This document shows positions 8,868-17,317 of a stretch of DNA of 64,000 nt, piece after piece. Under the pieces are notes generated by a model. That model was not told the DNA's origin and did not search any database. It was given only the letters and a program-made list of their open reading frames with translations. Numbering within the stretch: position 1 is the first letter of the stretch; every line of letters begins with the position of its first letter. The translations under genes and the position numbers were made by a program. The DNA comes from Klebsiella pneumoniae (GTDB lineage: Bacteria; Myxococcota_A; UBA9042), in the NCBI GenBank assembly GCA_945889325.1, contig CAMDBH010000005.1:1-64000 (forward strand), given 5' to 3'.

Positions 8868-9203
8868 ATGCCAGCCGAAATTTCAGCGCCCAAACAAGCA
8901 AAAATCCGTGAGCTACATCAAAGCGGCTTAAACATGACCGAAATCGGCGCGGCGCTTGGCGTCGCGCGAAATACTGTCGCCAAAATCGTCCACCAAACGC
9001 CAGGGAAAAATGGCCGCGGCGCAAATTCCCTCCGTTTGGCGGACCTCAACACAGACGACATACTGAAACTAACGTATTTCTTGCGCGAACGCATGGCGGT
9101 TGCGCCGTGCCCAACGGTAAATTGTGCCGGAACGCTTATTTACCTGACGACAGACCCATCAGGCGTTTGCCCAACGTGCAACCGGCTCTGGGAGGCGGAC
9201 TGA
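8868..9203 (+). CDS. Small DNA-binding protein: helix-turn-helix plus zinc ribbon
   Basis: 111 residues from ATG 8868, chosen because GAGGT lies upstream at about 7 nt; the frame is open further left but runs through the octamer repeats. Residues about 10-41 (KIRELHQSGLNMTEIGAALG, then VARNTVAKIV) form a resolvase/Hin-type helix-turn-helix. The C-terminal 40 residues carry CPTVNC...CPTC, two cysteine pairs that look like a zinc ribbon. It resembles small transcription regulators or orphan HTH proteins from mobile elements. The upstream octamer array, one copy of which overlaps codons 7-9, suggests that it may bind there and control its own gene; this is inference. Confidence 0.7.
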   Translation: MPAEISAPKQAKIRELHQSGLNMTEIGAALGVARNTVAKIVHQTPGKNGRGANSLRLADLNTDDILKLTYFLRERMAVAPCPTVNCAGTLIYLTTDPSGVCPTCNRLWEAD

Positions 9204-9249
9204 AATCGGCAATCTTTGGGTAGGAGTCAGTGCAAAAACGGGGTGACGG

Positions 9250-9279
9250 TTGACACGCACAGCGGCGCCACGCTAAGTT
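9250..9279 (+). promoter_or_regulatory. Candidate sigma70 promoter
   Basis: A consensus TTGACA at 9250-9255 is followed after 18 bp by TAAGTT (9274-9279), a weak -10. Any transcript would read toward the KamA-family gene, whose start is about 430 bp downstream, and would begin close to the palindrome at 9286-9300. Confidence 0.35.
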
Positions 9280-9285
9280 CGGCGA

Positions 9286-9300
9286 GTTCCCGTCGGGAAC
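9286..9300. promoter_or_regulatory. 15-bp palindrome, possible operator
   Basis: GTTCCCG-T-CGGGAAC is a perfect inverted repeat of two 7-bp arms around one base. It lies just downstream of the candidate promoter at 9250-9279, where a repressor could act. The one-base centre argues against an RNA hairpin, and there is no T-run after it. Confidence 0.45.
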
Positions 9301-9496
9301 AGATCCGCTAGCTGGCTTAAATTAAATGATAAAATCTCATGATCAACTTCCAACCCGAAATGCCACAAACGCTAGCCCAAACGCTAGCCCGACCGACTTT
9401 CGCGGTCCCGTGTACTTCCATATTCCGTTAATAGTCAGCAACTTATCCTCCGGCCGCTGGGTCAACTATACCAGCGTTCAATTCTCCTACGGGGCA

Positions 9497-9534
9497 CCAG
9501 CCAAACCCAGAACTTTGTTCTGGGTTTAGGCTGG
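9497..9534. terminator. Strong inverted repeat, terminator-like or REP-like hairpin
   Basis: The left arm CCAGCCAAACCCAGAA (9497-9512) pairs with 9518-9534 around a 5-nt loop CTTTG. All 16 positions pair, with one bulged A at 9528. There is no clear T-tract on either side, so it could be a terminator, a transcript-stabilising hairpin or a REP-type element. It lies between the HTH gene and the KamA-family gene. Confidence 0.5.
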
Positions 9535-9650
9535 CAAGCAGCGTCTATTTTAGGGGGCGTGCCGCCCGTGTCTTACCCATCCCCCGACAGGCGCGTGCGC
9601 ACGCACGCTCACCCCCTGCCTCGGACCCGAGCGATCGTTCCGTCCGAACG

Positions 9651-9698
9651 CCCCCCCCCTGCCCGCGCTCCACGCCGCACGCCGCACTTCCCCCCCCC
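9651..9698. repeat. Two nine-C homopolymer tracts upstream of the radical SAM gene
   Basis: C runs of nine lie at 9651-9659 and 9690-9698, the second ending 14 bp before the ATG at 9713. Such tracts are prone to slippage in replication, so the length could vary between cells and change promoter or leader spacing. The rest of the 9204-9712 gap holds the promoter, palindrome and hairpin listed separately; I see no supported gene in it. Confidence 0.55.
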
Positions 9699-9712
9699 AA
9701 CTGCCGGTGAAT

Positions 9713-10822
9713 ATGGCGATTTCACCAGTATTTCCCGGGGTCTCGGCGGCGGATTGGTCCGACTGGCGCTGGCAACTGCGCAATCGTCTGAAAACCAGCG
9801 CCGACTTCGCCAAATTATGGCCCATTTCTCACCAACAACGCGCCTTTATCGATGACAACGCAGGCTTTGAAATTGGCGTCACGCCGTATTTCGCGTCGCT
9901 GATCGCGCATCCTAATTGCCCAATCGGTAAACAAGTTTTTCCCGATCCGCTTGAGAAAGTCGTCGCGGATTTTGAACGCGCCGACCCATTGGGCGAAGAC
10001 CCTTTTCGCCGCGCGCCCGGTCTGGTTCACAAATATCCAGACCGGGTTTTGCTCTTAGTTACGGATACCTGTGCCGCCTATTGTCGTTACTGCACGCGCG
10101 CGCGCTGGGTGGCGACGGGCAGCGAGCATTTGGGCAGCGCCGAACTCGATCAAGCCATCGCCTACATCGCCAAAACCCCGCAGATCCGCGATGTGTTGAT
10201 TTCGGGCGGCGATCCGCTGCTGCTGGCAAGCCATAAGCTGGGAGCAATTTTGGATCGGCTGTCTGATATTGCGCACTTGCGCTTTATCCGTATCGGCACG
10301 CGCGTGCCGATTTTTTTGCCGATGCGCATTGACGCCGGGTTGGCCCATGCCCTGCGGCCGCGGCGGATACCTGTTTTCGTCAATGTGCATTGCAACCACG
10401 CGGATGAATTGACCCTGGAAGCGCGCCAAGCGCTTGCAATGCTTGCTGATGGGGGGATTTCGCTCGGCGGTCAAACGGTCCTTTTACGCGGCGTCAACGA
10501 CGATGCAGAAACGCTGCGTGAACTGTTCTACAGTTTACTTTCCGCAAGGGTTCGGCCCTATTACCTGTTCCATTGCGATCCGATCAGCGGCTCCGCGCAC
10601 TTGCGCACGTCGGTCGAGCAAGGCCTTGAATTGATGCGCGCGCTGATTGGACATACTTCAGGCATGGCAATTCCCAAATATGTGATTGACTTAGAAGGAG
10701 GCGGCAAGATTCCACTTTGGCCGCAGTACGTAGAACACATCGATCGCAGTCAGGTGCACGTGACAAATTTTCGCGGTGAAGCGTGGACGTATTTGAATCA
10801 TCCACCGATCCCATCGGAATAA
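9713..10822 (+). CDS. KamA-family radical SAM enzyme (lysine 2,3-aminomutase-like / EpmB-like)
   Basis: 369 residues from ATG 9713 (a GTG two codons earlier is possible). The radical SAM cluster motif CxxxCxxC is at Cys120, Cys124 and Cys127 within DTCAAYCRYCTRA, and LISGGDPLLL downstream is the usual SAM-binding GGD segment. At this length it is closer to EpmB, which makes (R)-beta-lysine for modifying elongation factor P, than to long catabolic KamA enzymes. No epmA or efp is in the window, so the role stays open. A second member of the family lies at 41948-43369. The C-terminus (IPKYVIDLEGGGKIPL) is conserved in this family and is thought to bind substrate and PLP. Confidence 0.87.
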   Translation: MAISPVFPGVSAADWSDWRWQLRNRLKTSADFAKLWPISHQQRAFIDDNAGFEIGVTPYFASLIAHPNCPIGKQVFPDPLEKVVADFERADPLGEDPFRRAPGLVHKYPDRVLLLVTDTCAAYCRYCTRARWVATGSEHLGSAELDQAIAYIAKTPQIRDVLISGGDPLLLASHKLGAILDRLSDIAHLRFIRIGTRVPIFLPMRIDAGLAHALRPRRIPVFVNVHCNHADELTLEARQALAMLADGGISLGGQTVLLRGVNDDAETLRELFYSLLSARVRPYYLFHCDPISGSAHLRTSVEQGLELMRALIGHTSGMAIPKYVIDLEGGGKIPLWPQYVEHIDRSQVHVTNFRGEAWTYLNHPPIPSE

Positions 10823-10944
10823 TATGTCTTTCTGTGGCGTTGTCCCTCCATGTTGCTACCGCGGTCGACTGCGCGTTACTTTGTGAATCGGACGCGCGCC
10901 CGATGCGTCTAAATTCAAGCGCCCGATGGTCGCCAAAAAAGACG

Positions 10945-13900
10945 ATGTTGCTCAAGCAAAAATCCGCAGTTGCCAGCCTGCTTTTGTCGTTGCAATTTTT
11001 CAATGGCTGCGCTGCTCTGCGCCCGCAAACGCCGGCTGAACAGGCGCTCAATAGCGCGGAATTGCTACAACAAGCCCGCCGTCAGAGCAAATCGGATCAA
11101 CACGACGCCGTGTTGGCCACCGTCGAACGCGCAAAGGGCAGCCACGCGCTGACGCCGGACTTGCGCGTATTGGCGATTCGCGCCTTGTATCTGCGCAATT
11201 CCATACCGTTGGCGCAAGCCGCAGAGCGCGAATTGTTGAGCCTACCTGCTGACGCGCTTCGCGATGCAGCGCTGGGCCAAATAGCGCGATTTCACTTGGA
11301 TCCGCGCAAACAGCCAGCCGACGCGTGGCGCGTCTTGCAACCGACTTTGGCCCAAGGCTGCGGCAATCGAGCACTTTGTGCCATCGCCCGCGATGTGCTT
11401 GTCGCATTGGCGCTGGCGGATCAGCCCATTGGCCTCCAAGCCGTACAAGCCGCGCCGACGGCTTCTGAAGGATCTGCTACAAAACCCAGTCGCTTCAATT
11501 GGTTCAAAGATGTCGCCACCGCGCTTGTCAGGGTAGATCGTCTGCGCGCCATCGACGCCATGTATCAGACGGAATTGGCCAAAGCGCCCAATGATGTCCA
11601 ACTTTGGCTGCAATCCTACCTGTTTCTCAAGCGAGGTGACCCGGACAGCCGTGCCGCTTGGCTGGATCGCTGCAAGGCCTCGACTTTGTCCGCCGCGCTT
11701 TTGTTGCGCATCGCACAGGCGTTGGAGCCCGCAGACCGCAACGCGATCCGCGAGCTCCTCGCAACAGCCACGCAGCGTAAGGACGCGGACGAGCGAATTT
11801 GGATCCACTATTTGAACTGGCTCGGTCGCGCGGCCGACAAGAAAGCCCTGATCGAACTTGCACGCGGCCTCGCCACCAAGCCGCCGTCGCCGCTGTTGAG
11901 CGCGGTGTTGGCGCGCAATCTATTGGTGTCGGGCGCGCTTGCGCAGGCCGAAGAACTTGTGCGGCCTCTGCTCGCCGACGCCACGGACGCGGTCGCTCTG
12001 GCGCTGCAGGCGGAAATTCATAGACAGCGCTATGAGTTGGACAAAAGTCAGCGCGCCGAGATGGAAAAGGCGACCCAAACGGCGCAACAGGCTGTGAAGT
12101 TGGCCAAGGATCGCAGTGAAATTCAGCTATTGCTGGCGCAACTGTGGCGGCACGCCCGCGTTATTGACGCGCTGGGTTTCTTGCGTGAGGCGGCCAAGCA
12201 GCCGGGCCGCGGTCAGTTGCCGGCCGCGCGCGAGTTGTGTCAACGCGCTTTGCAGCTGCACCAAACGGCCGATGCCAAAACTTGTGTCGATTACGCGCGC
12301 TTGCTGACTGCGACACAGCAGCCGGAGCCGTCAGCGTTTTACGATGCTTTTGAACCTATGCTGCCAAACGGCCGCCGCGAATTGATCAAGGACATAGCCG
12401 CCGCCGGTGCGCCCTGGGCTGAGATCGTGGTGACCTCCCTGCGCATTTTCAGCGATGCCGGCGTCGCCGAGCCACCCATGTTGCGCGAGTTGGCCGTACG
12501 TGCGCTGCAACAGGCTGATGATGAAGGATTCTTGCAGCTCGATGCCCGAGCCGTGCAGCAGGCCGACGCACAGCACGATGTTTTGGACACCGAAAGCGTG
12601 GTAGCGGCGTTGACAGGACGCGGCGGCACGATCTTGGCGCGGTGGCTACGTCAAAATGACGATAGGTTGCTGGGAGATACGTGGTCTGTGGCTTTTGCAC
12701 TGATGACTGGGCGTTTTGCTATGCTGGGCAGGCGCTGGGCGCTGCGCGCGCTGCAGGAAGGTCCGCCGCAACGGCTGAACACGGGCAAGATCGACTTGCT
12801 GACGTCGGGTGGCGCGGCAGATGTGGCGCTTGAGTTGTTGCATAACCGACCGCCGGTGGGGCCGATTGTCGAAGATGTGGATTTTCTCAAGGCCGAATTG
12901 CGCGCCTTGTTAGCGCTTGATCGCGCCGATGAGGCCCACGCGCGCCTGCTCGACACAAGCAAGCGCCCTGATATGAACGCGCAGTTGCAGCGAGTTCTGC
13001 TGGATGCCGCGTGGGACCTAGGCCTGTGCAAAGTCGTGGCCGAAATCGCGCCGCGCTTGGTCGGCGAACGCGATACCTTGGCCTGGCAACGCGCCATCGC
13101 CCGTGGTGTCGACTGCGCTCACCGGCAACAACAGACCGCGATCGTCGACGCCATAGGCCCGATCCTGGTAGGCACCAAGGACGCCGCCCGGTTGGATTTC
13201 TTTGCCAAACAGCTGACAATTAACGGTTTTGAAGCGCAGGCTCTGCCCATTTTTCAAAGTTTGGATCCCGTTCGGCCGTCGCCGCCAGATACCTTGCTGG
13301 TTTGGGCGCGAGCGATGCTTGTCCTGCAACGGCCAGCGGACGCGGATATTTTGCTGCGGCGCTTTGTGCAGACCCTGCAAAATCGGCCAGAAGCTTGGAA
13401 TATCGCGGGTGAATTGATGGACGATTACGGCCACATTGCGCGGGCGCAGACCCTGTACGAACGCGGTTTGACCTTCGATCCGGACAACCTGAAGATGCGC
13501 ACCCACCAGATCGTTGCCCTGATGCGGCAAAATCGAACCGACAATTTGCCGGAAGCGTTGCTGGCATTTTTCAAGTCAGGCCCAGCCGCCGTGGATCTGA
13601 CAGCGTTGCTCGAAGTAGCTGAAAGTGCAAATCTTCTCGGCATTCTCGCCGATGCTGCGGCTGCGCTACCCGATGCCGACCGTGAACTGGAGCGCTTTCG
13701 CGTTGAACTCGCGGCCCACATCGGTTCGCGGCCGCAAGTGCAGGCGGGCGTACGGCGTCTGCGCGCCCGCGGACCCGTCCAATCCGCGCGCGTGCCGCTG
13801 TGGTTGCACGAAGTCGGGGCCATCCGAGAAGCGCGCGAAGTCGTTGAAGATATTCTGGCTTCGCCCGAGCCGCTCGGTGCACGTCAGGAACGCCCCAGCG

Positions 13901-16527
13901 CGCTAGCCGTGGCGTTGGACCTGCGCCGCGACGCGACATCGGTGCCAGAAGCCATGCGTTTGGTGCGGTTGTACCTTGGCCGGGCGCTTGAAGCGACGTT
14001 TGCCTCGCGGTTGGCGGCCAGTGAGCTGACCCGCCGAGGCATGAGCAAACAAGCAAAGGCCGTGGCGGCGACAGCCAACTCGGCGGGTGCATCGCCGACA
14101 AAGTTGTGTCTTCAAGCGGGTTTTGAGTGGGATGGCGGCAACGCGGCTTTGGCAAAAGAACTTTGGCACCGCGCCATGGCGGGAATATTGCTCGATCCGC
14201 GCCTGCGCGAACGCCTAAAAAGCGATCGCGGTTGGCGCAGAACGAACGATGTCAGCTGGGGCCCTGACGATGACGATATGCATGAAATCGATTGGCAAAT
14301 TGAGTCGATCATCCTCGGTTTGACCGAGAGCGACGACTTGGCGACTTTGGGCGGGTGGTTTGAAGAGTTGCTTGAAATTGCGCCAGAATCGACGAAATTG
14401 CGCGCTGCGATCATCGAACTCCACCTAGATCGCGGTCGCTTGAGTGCCGCGGTGGCCGGATTGCGCGATGCGGCGCAAGTCTTGCCGGTCATGGAACAGC
14501 GCGATTTCGATTATGTTTCCCAGCGGATCATCCAAATGGGCGGTGCGCCGCAACTGCTGCAGTGGCTGGCCCAAGAGGGCGAAAATCTGCGCGCTGAGCC
14601 TTGGTTTGTCGCGTTCCTGCAGCATGTTGTGCTGGTCGGTGGCGCAACGGCCGAGATCCGCAAGGTTGCGCTGGCGGACGGCCAAGAGTCGCCAATGCCC
14701 ACGGTCAGAACGCAAGACGCTGTGGCTGCGCCAACTGCCGAACAATTGGCGGTTCTGCAGAACTTGCTGGATACACTACCCAAATACTTGCCCAGCGTGC
14801 GGCATGCGTTGGCGCAACTGTGGTCCGGCGGCGGCAATGGCGAAAAAGCTGCGCAGTTGCTGGGTAAAAATCCTTTCACCGTCAGTGACATGGGACAAAT
14901 GGCCAGCGCGGTCCAGGCCGTCACCAGTACGCTGGTCGCTTTGCAACAGCCGCAACCGAAGCGACCTGGGCTTGAAACCGCAAATCAGTCTGGAGCGCGG
15001 CCCTGGCTGACCCGCTGGTTTGAGGCGTCGCGCAGTTTTGAGTTGGCCACGATAGTCGCGAGCGAATGTGTGCGCCAAGGGCAACCCCAGTTGGCGCAGT
15101 GGATGAGCGAAGTGGAAGGGCGCATCGACCTGTCGACGGCCCACTTGGGCTACGCCACCACGGCTGCGCGCACGCGTTTCTTTGCAGCGTTGGGTGCGGC
15201 AGACGATGTCGAAGTCAATGCGGCCGCTCAAGTTTATCTGCGCACGATGCAAGATGATCTCAAGTCGGCGCAAGAGGTTGTGACGCTCATGTTGCGGGCC
15301 GGTCGTCTGGATGCGGCGCGCAAGTGGTTGGCGCTGCGCAAGAATCTTGATCCCCAGATGCAAATGCACGACCTGCTCGATCCCCTCGATGCGCCAACGA
15401 CCGAGTTTGCCCGCCTGGTGCAGCAGTTCCGACCTGAAGCGTTGGAACTGATGCGCAAGGGGCCGCGCGACGTCGGTCACGCGTTGGCGTTGCAGGCCCA
15501 AAGTCTGGCGGCCGCAGCAGATCCGCAACTCGCCGAGCAGTGGACGGCCGCGCTGGCCGTTCACGACGACGAAGCCTGGCGGGTTTGGCTCTCTTTGCTC
15601 GAAGCAGCAAACGATTGGGAACAAGCGGACTTAGCGCGGCTTGCGTTAATGCGGGCTCAGGCCGCAGGCGCCCCCGTCGGCATGCTCGCTTGCGATGAGT
15701 TGTGGCTGAACAAGAAGGGCGGATTTGCCGACTGTTTGCGCGATCGCCCAATTGACGCCTTGCCCGAAACCGATTTGGCAGCGCTTGCGGCGGCCGTCGC
15801 GCAAGGGCTGGATGCCGCTGGGCACACGGCGCTGGTCGCGCAACTGACTTCTGTGCCTATGCCTATCGTGCGGCGCTTTCTCTCCGCGGCTGCGTCGCGC
15901 CTTTGGTTTGTCGGGGCGATTGGACAGCAAAAACTGCAAATTTTTTCAAGAAATTTACACGCTTCCATGTTGCAGGTGCGCCAGCGCGATGCCATGACCT
16001 TCCTCGCTTTGGACGAATTGGCCGAAATCGGCGTGGGCGATCTGGGCATCGACGCCAGCAAATTGACGTTTGAACACGACCCGATTGGCCGCAGCCAGCG
16101 CAACAATTTGGCCTATGCGCGGTTCCTAGCCGGCGACAACCCGCAACAAGTGCTGGATTTTGTCGTCAATGAGCAGTACCACTCGGGCGGCGAAATGGCG
16201 TTTGCCGTGCTCGACACGATCGCGGCGCTTTTGTGGGCCACGGGGCAGCAACAAGCGGCGGTCGCCATGCAACGCCGTGCGCTAACAAGTGAAATTGTGC
16301 CGTCTGTGGTTGACGGCAACAAGGCAACTTCGCGGCGGTTGCAGGGGCCGATGACCATGGCCAACGTGCGCTTGGCGGAATTTTCACTGGCGATGGGCAA
16401 GTTTGACGATGCGCGGGTGCTTGCAGCGGTCGTGCTGACCAAGCCCGATCACATCGCCACAGCGCAGCGGGCGCGCAAGGTCATCAAAGCAACGCTGACG
16501 CGCGCCCTGTCCAAGACGACGCAATGA
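10945..16527 (+). CDS. Giant TPR-like repeat lipoprotein
   Basis: About 1,860 residues. I chose ATG 10945 because it starts a lipoprotein signal, MLLKQKSAVASLLLSLQFF, with the lipobox cysteine at residue 22 (FNGC); the frame is open back to GTG 10783, inside the previous gene. The rest is a long series of helical hairpins rich in Ala and Leu, with recurring patterns such as AEELVRPLLADATDAVALAL and NPEAW/RPEAWNIAGEL, fitting degenerate tetratricopeptide repeats. There is no catalytic motif. Such proteins usually act as scaffolds in envelope assemblies. It is separated by about 120 nt from the KamA-family gene and by 73 nt from mtgA. The precise role is unknown. Confidence 0.8.
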   Translation: MLLKQKSAVASLLLSLQFFNGCAALRPQTPAEQALNSAELLQQARRQSKSDQHDAVLATVERAKGSHALTPDLRVLAIRALYLRNSIPLAQAAERELLSLPADALRDAALGQIARFHLDPRKQPADAWRVLQPTLAQGCGNRALCAIARDVLVALALADQPIGLQAVQAAPTASEGSATKPSRFNWFKDVATALVRVDRLRAIDAMYQTELAKAPNDVQLWLQSYLFLKRGDPDSRAAWLDRCKASTLSAALLLRIAQALEPADRNAIRELLATATQRKDADERIWIHYLNWLGRAADKKALIELARGLATKPPSPLLSAVLARNLLVSGALAQAEELVRPLLADATDAVALALQAEIHRQRYELDKSQRAEMEKATQTAQQAVKLAKDRSEIQLLLAQLWRHARVIDALGFLREAAKQPGRGQLPAARELCQRALQLHQTADAKTCVDYARLLTATQQPEPSAFYDAFEPMLPNGRRELIKDIAAAGAPWAEIVVTSLRIFSDAGVAEPPMLRELAVRALQQADDEGFLQLDARAVQQADAQHDVLDTESVVAALTGRGGTILARWLRQNDDRLLGDTWSVAFALMTGRFAMLGRRWALRALQEGPPQRLNTGKIDLLTSGGAADVALELLHNRPPVGPIVEDVDFLKAELRALLALDRADEAHARLLDTSKRPDMNAQLQRVLLDAAWDLGLCKVVAEIAPRLVGERDTLAWQRAIARGVDCAHRQQQTAIVDAIGPILVGTKDAARLDFFAKQLTINGFEAQALPIFQSLDPVRPSPPDTLLVWARAMLVLQRPADADILLRRFVQTLQNRPEAWNIAGELMDDYGHIARAQTLYERGLTFDPDNLKMRTHQIVALMRQNRTDNLPEALLAFFKSGPAAVDLTALLEVAESANLLGILADAAAALPDADRELERFRVELAAHIGSRPQVQAGVRRLRARGPVQSARVPLWLHEVGAIREAREVVEDILASPEPLGARQERPSALAVALDLRRDATSVPEAMRLVRLYLGRALEATFASRLAASELTRRGMSKQAKAVAATANSAGASPTKLCLQAGFEWDGGNAALAKELWHRAMAGILLDPRLRERLKSDRGWRRTNDVSWGPDDDDMHEIDWQIESIILGLTESDDLATLGGWFEELLEIAPESTKLRAAIIELHLDRGRLSAAVAGLRDAAQVLPVMEQRDFDYVSQRIIQMGGAPQLLQWLAQEGENLRAEPWFVAFLQHVVLVGGATAEIRKVALADGQESPMPTVRTQDAVAAPTAEQLAVLQNLLDTLPKYLPSVRHALAQLWSGGGNGEKAAQLLGKNPFTVSDMGQMASAVQAVTSTLVALQQPQPKRPGLETANQSGARPWLTRWFEASRSFELATIVASECVRQGQPQLAQWMSEVEGRIDLSTAHLGYATTAARTRFFAALGAADDVEVNAAAQVYLRTMQDDLKSAQEVVTLMLRAGRLDAARKWLALRKNLDPQMQMHDLLDPLDAPTTEFARLVQQFRPEALELMRKGPRDVGHALALQAQSLAAAADPQLAEQWTAALAVHDDEAWRVWLSLLEAANDWEQADLARLALMRAQAAGAPVGMLACDELWLNKKGGFADCLRDRPIDALPETDLAALAAAVAQGLDAAGHTALVAQLTSVPMPIVRRFLSAAASRLWFVGAIGQQKLQIFSRNLHASMLQVRQRDAMTFLALDELAEIGVGDLGIDASKLTFEHDPIGRSQRNNLAYARFLAGDNPQQVLDFVVNEQYHSGGEMAFAVLDTIAALLWATGQQQAAVAMQRRALTSEIVPSVVDGNKATSRRLQGPMTMANVRLAEFSLAMGKFDDARVLAAVVLTKPDHIATAQRARKVIKATLTRALSKTTQ

Positions 16528-16536
16528 GCCTATAAT
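16508..16536 (+). promoter_or_regulatory. Candidate promoter before mtgA
   Basis: TATAAT at 16531-16536 directly follows the stop codon of the giant lipoprotein gene. The hexamer 17 bp upstream, TGTCCA, is a poor -35. Transcription would start about 60 bp before the mtgA start codon. Confidence 0.35.
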
Positions 16537-16600
16537 TGTCGGCGATCACATTGGAAGTCGCCCACTGAGCTTTTTTTCCCACGCGCCCAAAGACCATCAT

Positions 16601-17314
16601 TTGGCCGTTCGCGGTCAAGCCGACGGCGCGCGATCTGCACGGCTACGCCGCTTTTTTCGCGTGCTTAGATGGTTGATATTACTAGGTATTGTCGTTCCGG
16701 CCTGCCAATGCGCGCTGCTCAATGGGGTCGATCCACCTGTGACCGGCACCATGTTGACGCGCACGTTGGAGCGAGGTTGGGAGGTTGGCGATTGGTCGCT
16801 GCCCACCTACGCGTTCATTTCGTGGTCGGCCATACCCAAACATGCTGTGGTTGCAGCGCTTTCCAGTGAGGATCGAGGGTTTTTTCAGCACCGCGGTTTT
16901 GACGAACCGGCGATCCGCCGGGCATGGAAACGCTACCGAGAAGAACCAGACAAGCCGCTGATTGGCGGCAGCACCATTTCACAACAAGTGGCGCGCAATG
17001 TATTTTTGACGCAAAATCGCTCGTGGATTCGCAAGGGGCTTGAAGCGTACTACACCATTTGGCTGGAACTGCTGGTGCCCAAAAAACGCATTTTGGAAGT
17101 GTACGTCAACATCGCGGAGATGGGCCCGATGGTTTTTGGCATCGAAAGTGCGGCGCAATTCTGGTTTCACAAACACGCGTACCAGCTCAAACCCATTGAA
17201 TCTGCGCAATTGATCGCGATGCTGCCCAGTCCGCGCCAGTGGACCCCGAAAACGCCGCACGTGCAACGACGGGCGCAATGGATGCTGCACGCGCCAGCTC
17301 ATTTGCCGTTGTAG
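16601..17314 (+). CDS. mtgA: Monofunctional peptidoglycan glycosyltransferase MtgA
   Basis: 237 residues, a GT51-family enzyme that polymerises lipid II into glycan strands at the outer face of the inner membrane. After a basic N-terminus and one membrane helix (residues about 21-40) come the family motifs: SSEDRGFFQHRGFD with the catalytic glutamate at residue 90, GGSTISQQVARN, RKGLEAYY and KKRILEVYVNIAEMG. No transpeptidase domain follows, so it is the monofunctional type. No ATG is available; TTG 16601 is the furthest start and GTG 16661 would shorten the cytoplasmic tail. It runs convergently into the SGNH hydrolase gene with only 3 nt between the stops. Confidence 0.9.
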   Translation: MAVRGQADGARSARLRRFFRVLRWLILLGIVVPACQCALLNGVDPPVTGTMLTRTLERGWEVGDWSLPTYAFISWSAIPKHAVVAALSSEDRGFFQHRGFDEPAIRRAWKRYREEPDKPLIGGSTISQQVARNVFLTQNRSWIRKGLEAYYTIWLELLVPKKRILEVYVNIAEMGPMVFGIESAAQFWFHKHAYQLKPIESAQLIAMLPSPRQWTPKTPHVQRRAQWMLHAPAHLPL

Positions 17315-17317
17315 CCG

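Noticed and set aside
8420-8893. Minus-strand open frame of 157 codons
   Set aside because: It is the complement of the octamer array and reads as Phe/Trp/Gly/Leu-rich low complexity without a ribosome binding site.
9326-9529. Plus-strand open frame of 67 codons
   Set aside because: No ribosome binding site, Asn/Ser/Pro-rich sequence without homology, and it runs into the strong hairpin.
14776-15624. Minus-strand frame of 282 codons
   Set aside because: Antisense to the giant TPR-like lipoprotein gene, no recognisable domain.
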